Assembly (NCBI GenBank): GCA_023425225.1
Contig: JAFADB010000269.1
Span: 1-8,987, forward strand
From: Pseudomonadota bacterium
GTDB lineage: Bacteria; Pseudomonadota; Gammaproteobacteria; Xanthomonadales; Xanthomonadaceae
Direction: 5' to 3'
DNA length: 8,987 nt
Positions within the stretch are counted from its first letter, which is position 1. Each line of letters starts with the position of its first letter. Below are positions 1-6,104 of the stretch, in pieces. The notes beneath the pieces were generated by a model. That model was given only the letters and a program-made list of their open reading frames with translations. It did no database searches and had not been told where the DNA came from. A program made the position numbers and the translations under genes.

Positions 1-146
1 GGGTTGGCGGGCAGCGGGCCGGGACGCACCGTGCCGCGGGTCGGCAGCACGCTGCCGGGGGCCGGCGACTGCGCCAGCAGCGGGCCGGCGGCCAGGGCGG
101 CGCCACCGATGGCGGCGGCGGAAAGAAAACGGCGTCTAGCGTTCAT
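1..146 (-). CDS. Tat-exported protein, N-terminal fragment (cut by window edge)
   Basis: Only the first 48 codons lie in the window; the gene continues past the left edge. The ATG is preceded by a strong AGGAGG Shine-Dalgarno sequence four bases upstream, so the start is secure. The protein opens with a twin-arginine signal peptide: residues 4-8 are RRRFL, followed by a mildly hydrophobic Ala/Gly/Leu stretch to about residue 24 and a likely signal peptidase site near LLAQ. It is therefore probably folded in the cytoplasm, perhaps around a cofactor, and exported by the Tat system. A Pro-rich linker follows (residues 28-46). The gene starts 63 bases after the stop of the beta-propeller gene and is probably the fourth gene of the same operon. 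No enzymatic domain is visible in this fragment, so I assign no function. Confidence 0.8.
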   Translation of the reverse strand, partial: MNARRRFLSAAAIGGAALAAGPLLAQSPAPGSVLPTRGTVRPGPLPAN

Positions 147-209
147 GCGTCCTCCTGCGGGGTGCGGATGGGATTCACCGGGATCGGCGGGTGATGGTCG
201 GGTGGCACC

Positions 210-1400
210 TCATCGGGTCGCGGCGGCGGCATCGAGCGTGGGCGCCGGCTCGATCGGCGCGCGCACCAGCAGGTACGGCGGCTGGCGCAGGTCCTTGCCG
301 GCGTTGAAGCCGGGCAGGCGGTCCCACTGGCCCAGGGTCACGTACACGTGCGTGGCGGTGGCGTAGATGCCGTCGGGCCAGACGATGCGCGGGTCGCGCA
401 CGACCACGTCGAAGCGCCCGTCCGGCCAGCGCCGCAGGATCGCGTCATGCTCGCCGTCGGTGATGTACAGCCGGCCCTGCGGGTCGGTGGCCATGCCGTC
501 GGCGAAGCCCTTCTCGCCCAGGTCGGTGACCGCCGCGGCCAGCGTGGCCTCGTCGTTGCCGAAGTCGGCCAGCACCGCGGTGGGGATCGAGTACAGGCGA
601 CGGCTGGTCAGCGGCGCGTAGTACAGCGTGGCCGAGTCGGCGCTCAGGGTGATCGCGTCGGCGCCGCCGACCGGGAAGGTCGGGTGCCTGGCGTCGTAGC
701 GCATCGGCTTGCCGTCCAGGATCGCCAGGAAGCCCGGCTCGGGCTGGGTGGAGACATGGTCGGCCAGCACCCGGCGCTGGCGTCCACTGGCCAGGTCCAC
801 CACCACCAGCGCCGGCGAGGTGCCGAACGAGGAATCGGTGATGTAGGCGGTACCGCGCGCGCCGTGGGTCAGGTCCACGCGCAGGTCGTTCATGTGGCTG
901 TCCTGCAGCAGCGCCGGCGCCTCGAGCACGACGCTGGCCACGACCTTGCGCGTCTTCGGATCGAAACCGACCACCTTGGCCGCGCCGTCGGGAATGCCGT
1001 CGATGCCGGCGCGCTTGCCGTCGTCGATCACCCAGACGTTGCCCTGCGTATCGGTGGTCATGCCGTGCACCGACACCAGCCATTGTGCGTAGGGCGCGCT
1101 CGAGGGCAGGCTCATCGCGGCGTTGGGGAACGGCACCAGCGTGCCGTCGACCACCTCGCCCAGGGTCATGCCGGTATGGTTCTCGGCATGCCGCGGGAAG
1201 CCGACGAACACGCGCCCGTCCGGCGTCACCGCGATCCCCGACGGTCCCGGTCCGTCGAACCGGGCCACCACTTCCAGCGAGCCGGCCGGTACCGCCGCCG
1301 GATCGGCAGCGTCGTCGGCCCAGGCGACCGAGGCCAGCATCGCCAGCAGGCCGCCGGCCAGCAACGCCGGCATGCCCTTCCTGATTCCGAGCTTGTTCAT
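210..1400 (-). CDS. exported MRJP/SMP-30-like beta-propeller protein (L-dopachrome tautomerase-related)
   Basis: A 396-residue secreted protein resembling the major royal jelly/yellow family (PF03022), related in fold to SMP-30/gluconolactonases. Residues 1-28 form a Sec signal peptide (Lys/Arg start, Leu/Ala core, AWA cleavage before DD), so it acts in the periplasm or outside. Propeller-blade signatures recur: GIAVTPDGRVFVGF (55-68), GMTTDTQGNVWVIDDG (113-128), MNDLRVD (170-176), GTAYITDSS (183-191), DGMATDPQGRLYITDG (301-316) and a final WPDGIY (341-346). NDLRVD and the ITDSS strand are typical of this family. Members bind small aromatic or sugar-like ligands, and some related proteins open lactones; the reaction here is unknown. 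I chose the ATG at 1400 because AGGAGA lies five bases upstream and the signal peptide starts there; an upstream in-frame GTG at 1430 would sit inside the lacI-type gene. The start is 13 bases after that gene's stop, suggesting cotranscription and possible coupling. Confidence 0.88.
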   Translation of the reverse strand: MNKLGIRKGMPALLAGGLLAMLASVAWADDAADPAAVPAGSLEVVARFDGPGPSGIAVTPDGRVFVGFPRHAENHTGMTLGEVVDGTLVPFPNAAMSLPSSAPYAQWLVSVHGMTTDTQGNVWVIDDGKRAGIDGIPDGAAKVVGFDPKTRKVVASVVLEAPALLQDSHMNDLRVDLTHGARGTAYITDSSFGTSPALVVVDLASGRQRRVLADHVSTQPEPGFLAILDGKPMRYDARHPTFPVGGADAITLSADSATLYYAPLTSRRLYSIPTAVLADFGNDEATLAAAVTDLGEKGFADGMATDPQGRLYITDGEHDAILRRWPDGRFDVVVRDPRIVWPDGIYATATHVYVTLGQWDRLPGFNAGKDLRQPPYLLVRAPIEPAPTLDAAAATR

Positions 1401-1413
1401 TGCATTCTCCTGT

Positions 1414-2511
1414 TCAGGAGCGCGGACCACCCGAGGTGCTGTCGCGCTCGATGATGCGAAATCCCGTGTCGATGCGGGGCGACGACGGGCGCCGCCCGGC
1501 CAGCCGCTCCAGCAGCAGCGCCGCCACCCGCCGGCCCATGCCGTGCTGGTCCACCGCCACCGAGGAAATCGACGGGTGCATGGCGGCGGCGATCTCCAGG
1601 TCGTTGAAGCCCATCACCGCCAGGTCGCGCCCCACCTGCAGGCCGCGCCGTTGCGCCTCGAAGATCGCGCCGGCGGCCAGGTCGTCGTTGGCGAAGAACA
1701 CCGCCTGCAGCTGCGGGTGGCGTTCCAGCAGCCGCGCCAGCAGGCGCCCGCCCAGCGCGATCGAGAACGGCTCGTCGGCGCGCAGTTCGTAGTGGTCGGG
1801 CAGACCGCGCGCGGCCAGTGCGGCGCGGAAGCCCTCGGCACGGCGCGCGCTGCGCAGGTCGTCGGCGGCCAGGGTGCCGGCGTAGCCGATGTGGCGATAG
1901 CCGCGGTCGGCGAACCAGTCAGCCACCGCCGCGCCGACCGCGCGGTGCGAGAACCCCACGTTCATGTCCAGCGGCGCGTCGGCCAGGTCCATGAATTCCA
2001 CCACCGGCAACCCGGCGGCCACCGCCTGGCGCAGCCGCGTCACCGTCTGCGGCAGGTGGTCGACGCCGGCCAGCAGCAGCCCGGCGGGAAACCAGCCCAG
2101 CAGCGTGGACACCAGCTGCGCCTCGGTGGCGGCGTGGTATTCGGTGGTGCCCAGCAGCATCTCGTAGCCGTGCTGCTCGAGCACCTCGTGCACGCCGCGC
2201 AGGAACGGCACGTACACCGCGTGCATCAGCGTCGGGATCAGCACCGGCACCACCCGGCTGCTGCCCGAGGCCAGCCCGCTGGCGACATGGTTGGCGACGT
2301 AGCCCAGCGCCTCCATCGACGCCAGCACCCTGGCGCGCAGCTGCGGCGAGACCTTGTCCGGCTCGCGCAGCGCGCGCGAGGCGGTGATCTGGCCGACGCC
2401 GGCATGCGCGGCGACGTCCTTGAGCGTGACCCGGCGGCCGAGCGCGCCGGCGCCGCGCGCCTTGCGCGGCCGCAGCGGGGTATCGGCGGGATTGTCCACG
2501 GGCCTGCTCAC
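1414..2511 (-). CDS. LacI-family transcriptional regulator, GntR/IdnR-like
   Basis: A 365-residue repressor, normal length for LacI proteins. After a basic N-terminal tail of about 27 residues comes the helix-turn-helix (28-48, VTLKDVAAHAGVG then QITASRAL), then the hinge (LGYVANH, 69-75), then a two-lobed periplasmic-binding-protein-like effector domain. Effector-domain landmarks are PVVEFMD (169-175), GFSHRAVG (186-193), RHIGYAG (206-212), FFANDDLAAGAIFEAQRRG (272-290) and VMGFNDLE (299-306). The VVE(L/F)MD and LD-x-x-VGF segments and the non-canonical hinge, which lacks the usual Ala-Arg, resemble E. coli GntR, suggesting a gluconate-like or other sugar-acid ligand. Translation starts at a GTG whose bases overlap the transporter's TGA (GTGA), with GGAGGT seven bases upstream, so it is probably translationally coupled to the transporter. 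The likely target is the palindrome at 3789-3802. The family call is firm; the ligand is a guess. Confidence 0.93.
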   Translation of the reverse strand: MSRPVDNPADTPLRPRKARGAGALGRRVTLKDVAAHAGVGQITASRALREPDKVSPQLRARVLASMEALGYVANHVASGLASGSSRVVPVLIPTLMHAVYVPFLRGVHEVLEQHGYEMLLGTTEYHAATEAQLVSTLLGWFPAGLLLAGVDHLPQTVTRLRQAVAAGLPVVEFMDLADAPLDMNVGFSHRAVGAAVADWFADRGYRHIGYAGTLAADDLRSARRAEGFRAALAARGLPDHYELRADEPFSIALGGRLLARLLERHPQLQAVFFANDDLAAGAIFEAQRRGLQVGRDLAVMGFNDLEIAAAMHPSISSVAVDQHGMGRRVAALLLERLAGRRPSSPRIDTGFRIIERDSTSGGPRS

Positions 2512-3734
2512 GATCCCACCTCCCCGGCCTGCGGCGCCGGCCTGAACTCGGTGGCGTACAGCGCCAGCGCCGCCACCGCGCACAGGCCGCCCAGCGCGCT
2601 CAACGCCAGCCAACCGGCGTGGAAGTACACCGCCGCAGCCAGCGCCGAACCGGCCGCGCCGCACAGGAACACCGAGGTCATGAACAGTCCGTTCAAGCGC
2701 CCGCGCAGTTCCGGCGCCAGCATGTAGATGCTGCGCAGGCTCAGCACCTGGCAGACCTGCACCGCGGCATCGAGCGCGAGCGTGGCCAGCACCAGCCACC
2801 ACAGCGCATGGTGCGTGCCCGACCAGCCGGCCAGCACGAACGCGAGCAGCGCGGTGGCCAGTGCGATGCCGGTGGCCGGCCGGGTCCAGCCGCGGTCGGC
2901 CAGGCGCCCGGCCAGCGGCGCGGCGAGCGCACCGGCGGCACCGGCCAGCGCGAACAGCGCGATGTGGCGCTGGTCGAAGCCGAAGGCGTGCGCCAGCAGC
3001 AGCGGCACGCCGGTCCAGAACACGTTGAACGCGGCGAACATCATGCCCTGGTAGAACGCGCGCCGGCGCAGCAGCGGCGTGGTGGCGAACAGCCGCGGCA
3101 GCGAGGCCAGCGTGCGCCCGTAGCGCACCCGGCTGCCGGGGTCGCGGCGCGGCAGGCGCCACTGCAGCAGCGCCATCAGCACCAGCATCATCGCCGCGCT
3201 GATGAAGAACACCGCGCGCCAGCCCAGCGTGGCGGCGACGAAACTGGAGAACGGCCGCGCCAGCATGATCCCGGCCAGCAGCCCGCCCATCACGTTGCCG
3301 ACCACGCGACCGCGGCTGGCCTCGGGCGCGAGCTGCGAGGCCATCGGCACCAGGATCTGCGTGGCCACCGCGCAGACCCCGACCACGAACGAGGCCAGCA
3401 GGAAGACCACTGCCGAGTGCGCCACGCCGATGCCCAGCAGCCCCAGCACCACCCCGCCCAGCAGGCGCACGCTCAGGCGCCGGTTCTCGACGACATCGGC
3501 CAGCGGCACCAGCAGCAGCAGGCCGGCGCCGTAGCCGAGCTGGGTCAGCGCCACGATCAGTCCGGCCAGCCCCGGCTGCAGCTGCAACTCCGGGGCGATC
3601 AGGTCGATCAGCGGCTGCGCGTAGTAGATGTTGGCCACCGCCAGCCCGGCCGCCGCCGCGAACAGCGCCGTCAGCGGCCCGGACAGCGGCCGCAGGGCTG
3701 CGGCTTCGGCGGAACCGGCGGGAACATGGGGCAC
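2508..3734 (-). CDS. MFS transporter, DHA1/YnfM-like (12 TM)
   Basis: An inner-membrane major facilitator protein of 408 residues from the chosen GTG start, with about 12 hydrophobic helices. The first helix ends in ANIYYAQPLID (34-44), a hallmark of a DHA1 subgroup that includes drug-efflux-like and YnfM/YgaY-like proteins. VPLADVVENRRL (76-87) lies in loop 2-3. The C-terminal half has the repeat motif GRLADRGW (276-283), and PELRGRLNGLFM (341-352) matches the same subgroup. An ATG at 3803 would add 23 residues, but its bases lie inside a predicted -10 element and operator, and the extra peptide is Pro/Arg-rich and unlike a transporter N terminus. The GTG at 3734 has a weak GGAAG five bases upstream and leaves a normal short cytoplasmic tail. 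First gene of the cluster; its TGA overlaps the LacI start. The substrate is unknown, and both uptake of the regulator's ligand and efflux are possible. Confidence 0.88.
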   Translation of the reverse strand: MPHVPAGSAEAAALRPLSGPLTALFAAAAGLAVANIYYAQPLIDLIAPELQLQPGLAGLIVALTQLGYGAGLLLLVPLADVVENRRLSVRLLGGVVLGLLGIGVAHSAVVFLLASFVVGVCAVATQILVPMASQLAPEASRGRVVGNVMGGLLAGIMLARPFSSFVAATLGWRAVFFISAAMMLVLMALLQWRLPRRDPGSRVRYGRTLASLPRLFATTPLLRRRAFYQGMMFAAFNVFWTGVPLLLAHAFGFDQRHIALFALAGAAGALAAPLAGRLADRGWTRPATGIALATALLAFVLAGWSGTHHALWWLVLATLALDAAVQVCQVLSLRSIYMLAPELRGRLNGLFMTSVFLCGAAGSALAAAVYFHAGWLALSALGGLCAVAALALYATEFRPAPQAGEVGS

Positions 3735-3788
3735 GGTGGCTTCCAAAAGCGGAGGGTGGCGGGCTGCGCAGGCACGAGGCTGCGCGCT

Positions 3789-3802
3789 TGGTAGCGCTAC
3801 CA
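3789..3802. promoter_or_regulatory. LacI-family operator (14-bp perfect palindrome)
   Basis: TGGTAGCGCTACCA is its own exact reverse complement with a central CpG, the layout of LacI-family operators. It closely matches boxes used by LacI regulators in Xanthomonas and other bacteria (compare the TGGnAGCGCTnCCA pattern). It covers most of the predicted -10 hexamer of the transporter promoter, so a bound repressor would block RNA polymerase. The encoded LacI protein two genes into the transcript is the obvious binder, giving negative autoregulation; this pairing is inference. I saw no second copy elsewhere in the window. Confidence 0.8.
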
Positions 3803-3828
3803 TAGCCTCGGCCGCGAACCCGCTTCAA
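3799..3828 (-). promoter_or_regulatory. sigma70-like promoter of the MFS-lacI operon
   Basis: On the minus strand there is TTGAAG (3828-3823), an 18-bp spacer, then TATGGT (3804-3799). Each hexamer matches four of six consensus positions. The start of transcription would fall near 3792, inside the operator and downstream of the ATG at 3803, leaving a leader of about 57 nt before the GTG at 3734. Confidence 0.55.
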
Positions 3829-4084
3829 GCCGATCGCGCCGATCCACGCCACCGGTTCAGCCAACCTTGACGTGGCTTACCGCGCTGTCAGCGAATGGGG
3901 ATTGGCACCAGGATGAGACTTGGGACCAATGTGACTGCGCCCGTGATCGCGTCCGGTCCTCGCCGTACAGACGTTGCTGTCCCGAGAACTTCGTCACCGG
4001 AACAGCGAGTGCCCGGAACTCAAGACTCGTGCGTGGGCCATCCTCGGACCTCGGATCGAGGCCTGCGCGCCGAACCTTGCTTCT

Positions 4085-4106
4085 CGTCATCCCGCGCAGA
4101 CGGGAA
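4085..4106 (+). repeat. degenerate copy of the CGTC-hairpin repeat
   Basis: CGTCAT followed by a short hairpin (TCCCG at 4090-4094 pairing with CGGGA at 4101-4105). It resembles the copy at 8563-8591 in the same orientation but with a weaker stem, and looks like a decayed member of the family. Confidence 0.5.
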
Positions 4107-4201
4107 ACGCTTTTCGGCAGCCGAACGGCTGCCCCATCCATGGACTTCCATGCAGATCGAGACAGCGTCCACGGCTCCCGTTTCCGCGGGGAGCAGCGAT
4201 C
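4106..4201 (+). repeat. composite repeat unit A (direct copy of unit B)
   Basis: Starts AACGCTTTT and includes a perfect 8-bp inverted repeat with an AA centre (GGCAGCCG at 4116-4123, CGGCTGCC at 4126-4133). It then carries TCCATGCAGATCGAG (4147-4161), an (A/G)CAnCGTCC segment, and a hairpin (GCTCCC 4174-4179 with GGGAGC 4189-4194) ending AGCGATC. The same order of blocks recurs in unit B 295 bp away. Confidence 0.65.
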
Positions 4202-4260
4202 AGGAATTTCCTGTGCTCACAGGCGAAAACCCGAGCAACTTCGCCATGAAGGATGGGACT

Positions 4261-4318
4261 GGCTGATTCCACGGCGAAAGTCGCTGGTTCCCCGCCTGCG
4301 CGGGGACGACGATTTCAC
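4261..4318 (+). repeat. GC-hairpin repeat, near-identical to the copy at 8632-8689
   Basis: Begins GGCTGATT, has AAGTCGCTGG just before the hairpin (CCCCGC 4290-4295, loop CTGC, GCGGGG 4300-4305) and ends GACGACG. The 23 bases at 4289-4311 match 8664-8686 exactly, and the flank from GGCTGATT is also partly conserved, so the repeat unit is about 58 bp rather than the hairpin alone. Confidence 0.75.
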
Positions 4319-4401
4319 CATTCCGAAGCAGGGGCCGCGCCACTGCGGCTGGCGGGTGCGCGATCCGTTGTTCCCCCAAGCAACGGCGCGCAAACGCACA
4401 G

Positions 4402-4494
4402 AACGCTTTTCACTAGCCAAAGGGCCGGTCATCCGGGGACTCCATGCAGATCGAGGCAACGTCCCTGGGCTCCCGCCTACGCGGGAGCGACGAT
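4402..4494 (+). repeat. composite repeat unit B (direct copy of unit A)
   Basis: Has the same block order as unit A: AACGCTTTT, a diverged middle, TCCATGCAGATCGAG (4441-4455), CAACGTCC, then a perfect 8-bp stem (GCTCCCGC 4469-4476, loop CTAC, GCGGGAGC 4481-4488) and GACGATC. Its hairpin is cleaner than unit A's, while unit A has the cleaner inner inverted repeat. It lies 60 bp beyond the stop of the minus-strand dipeptidase gene and may protect or end that transcript. Confidence 0.7.
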
Positions 4495-4555
4495 CGCCAT
4501 TTCTCCATTTCTCCGGCCGCGGTGCCGGGCACCCAGGCAACTGCGACACCGTCCG

Positions 4556-5806
4556 TCAGGGCGACTGCGCGCCCTGTGCGGCGGCGTAGTCCTGCGCCTG
4601 CTGCATCACCCGCAGCAGGTTGCCGCCCCAGATGCCGGCGATCTGCGCCTGGCTGTAGCCCTTGCGCAGCAGCCAGGCGGTGATCTTGGGCAGGTCCGAC
4701 ACGTCCTGCATGCCGGCCACGCCGCCGCCACCGTCCCAGTCCATGCCGATGCCGACATGCTCGGGCCCGGCCACTTCCAGCACGTGCTCCAGGTGGGCGA
4801 AGAAGTCGTCCAGCGTCGCCTGCCGTACCGGATACTGGGCATCCAGCTCGCGCTGCAGCCGGGTCAGCTCGGCGCCTTGGGCGATGGTCAGGCTCTCCCA
4901 ATCGCCGCCGAAGCGCTGCATCAGCGCCTCCTCGGCCTGCTTGCGCTCGGGGGTGGCGCCGGTGTCGATCAGGTAGCCGCCGTACGAGTTGACCTGGATG
5001 ACGCCGCCCTTGGCCGCCAGCTTGCGCAGGCGCGCGTCGTCGAGGTTGCGTGGGTGGTCGTAGATGGCGCGTGCGCCGCTGTGCGAGGCGATGAACGGCA
5101 CCGGCAGCTCCAGCATCTGGTCGAACACGGCATCGGAGGCGTGCGACTGGTCAATGACGATGCCGCGGCGCACCGCCTCGGCCATCAGCGCCTTGCCGGC
5201 CGGGCTGATGCCGTGCCATTCCGGGCCCTTGGGATCGGTGGCCGAATCGGCGAATTCGTTGTTGGCGAAATGCACCAGGCTGAGCAGGCGCAGGCCCGCC
5301 TCGGCGTAGAAGCTGAGCAGGCTCGGATCCTTCACCAGCGGGCTGGCGTTCTCCATGCTCACGAACACCACGCGCTTGCCGTCGGCCTTGATGCGGCGGG
5401 CATCGGCCGGCGTCAGCGCCAGCGCGAACTGCTGCGGATGCGCGGCCAGCATGCGGTGGATCTCCAGCAGCCGCTGCAGGCCGGCGTCGCGGTCGTCGAG
5501 CAGCGCCTGTGCGCTGCGGTCGCCCTGCCCGGTGTAGATCGCCCAGAAGCCGCCGTCGAGCGCGCCGGCGACCATGCGCGGGTAGTCCACCTGCGCCAGC
5601 GCGTTGTCCGGGTGCGCGGCCAGCACGTCGAAGTCCGGACGGGCGAAGTTGGCCGGCGTGTCGAGGTGGCTGTCCAGGGTCAGCAGCTTGTTCTGCAGCG
5701 CGGTCGCCCGCGCCAGCTCGGCCTGGGTGAACTCGACCGCCTGCGCCGCCAGCGGACATGCCAGCGCCAGCGACAACAGCAGGGAGAACGCACGCGGTTG
5801 GGTCAT
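4556..5806 (-). CDS. membrane-dipeptidase-like M19 peptidase, exported
   Basis: A 416-residue zinc peptidase of the renal dipeptidase family (M19), which cleaves dipeptides, often with relaxed stereochemistry at the C-terminal residue. Residues 1-23 are a Sec signal peptide with a likely cut after AAQA, so it should act in the periplasm. The binuclear metal site is complete by motif: DSHLDT (45-50; H47, D49), the bridging glutamate in MENA (E152), DQSHAS (219-224; H222) and SHSGAR (241-246; H242, R246), with GIGMDWDG (352-359) supplying the late catalytic aspartate region and GGNLLRV (394-400) near the C terminus. A helical insert at about 285-340 is common in bacterial members. The ATG at 5806 was chosen because the signal peptide begins there and GAGG lies six bases upstream. 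It stands alone, 300 bp from rlmI. A role in peptide or D-amino-acid scavenging is inference. Confidence 0.93.
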   Translation of the reverse strand: MTQPRAFSLLLSLALACPLAAQAVEFTQAELARATALQNKLLTLDSHLDTPANFARPDFDVLAAHPDNALAQVDYPRMVAGALDGGFWAIYTGQGDRSAQALLDDRDAGLQRLLEIHRMLAAHPQQFALALTPADARRIKADGKRVVFVSMENASPLVKDPSLLSFYAEAGLRLLSLVHFANNEFADSATDPKGPEWHGISPAGKALMAEAVRRGIVIDQSHASDAVFDQMLELPVPFIASHSGARAIYDHPRNLDDARLRKLAAKGGVIQVNSYGGYLIDTGATPERKQAEEALMQRFGGDWESLTIAQGAELTRLQRELDAQYPVRQATLDDFFAHLEHVLEVAGPEHVGIGMDWDGGGGVAGMQDVSDLPKITAWLLRKGYSQAQIAGIWGGNLLRVMQQAQDYAAAQGAQSP

Positions 5807-6104
5807 GCCAGGCCTCGATCGGATAAGCGAAGGGAAGCGCCGATCATAGCGGCCCCTGTCACCGTGCGCGTTCGCGCATGTTGCGCCGGGTCGGGCGAGG
5901 CGCGGGACGAGGTGCGCCGCTCGGCAGGCTGGGCCTCGTGCAGGCGGCAAGGCCCATGGGCGGGCCGTTGCAGCGACTCGCTGCCGTCGAAGGGTGGCCT
6001 GGCACCTTCGGCGCGCGCGCCCTTCCGCCTTCGGCACCTTCCCCGGCAGGCGGGGGAAGGGAGCAGCTTTCAGGCGCTGGAAGAAACCGTGTCGAGCCGG
6101 AACT
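5807..6104. other. spacer between rlmI and the dipeptidase gene
   Basis: About 300 bp with no supported gene. Near the dipeptidase there is a minus-strand TATGAT (5848-5843) that could serve as a -10 element about 40 bases before its start codon, but I find no good -35 at the right distance. The rest is GC-rich and contains the hairpin at 6037-6060. Confidence 0.5.
6037..6060. repeat. 8-bp-stem hairpin downstream of rlmI
   Basis: CCTTCCCC (6037-6044) pairs perfectly with GGGGAAGG (6053-6060) across an 8-nt loop, 44 bases past the rlmI stop. There is no T-run on either strand, so it is a poor intrinsic terminator. It looks like another intergenic repeat or a 3' end stabiliser for the rlmI transcript. 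Confidence 0.5.

Larger units (their letters stand above)
3835..4555. other. gene-free intergenic stretch with repeats
   Basis: About 720 bp between the transporter promoter and the end of the dipeptidase gene. Open frames here exist on both strands, but none has a convincing Shine-Dalgarno sequence, a recognisable domain, or codon use like the neighbouring genes. The right half (from about 4085) is packed with GC-rich hairpin repeats listed separately. The left half (about 3870-4080) is less GC-rich and I recognise nothing in it; it could be decayed coding or mobile DNA, but no family could be named. Confidence 0.6.

Noticed and set aside
1123..2727. 534-codon plus-strand frame opposite the LacI gene
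   Set aside because: It is the antisense shadow of a well-supported gene in GC-rich DNA, and its product is His/Gln/Arg-rich without motifs.
1414..3864. Single 816-codon minus-strand frame running through the LacI and transporter genes
   Set aside because: The C-terminal 365 codons are the real LacI gene. The upstream part is Arg/Ala/Gly-rich and overlaps the clear 12-helix transporter in another frame, so it is a high-GC read-through and not a fusion protein.
3857..4141. 94-codon minus-strand frame in the gap upstream of the operon
   Set aside because: It crosses a hairpin repeat, has no good ribosome site and no recognisable domain.
5801..5842. Lipoprotein signal on the dipeptidase (Cys in LALAC)
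   Set aside because: The residues before the Cys (A-L-A) do not fit the usual L-(A/S)-(G/A)-C lipobox, and a clean Sec cleavage site follows at AAQA.
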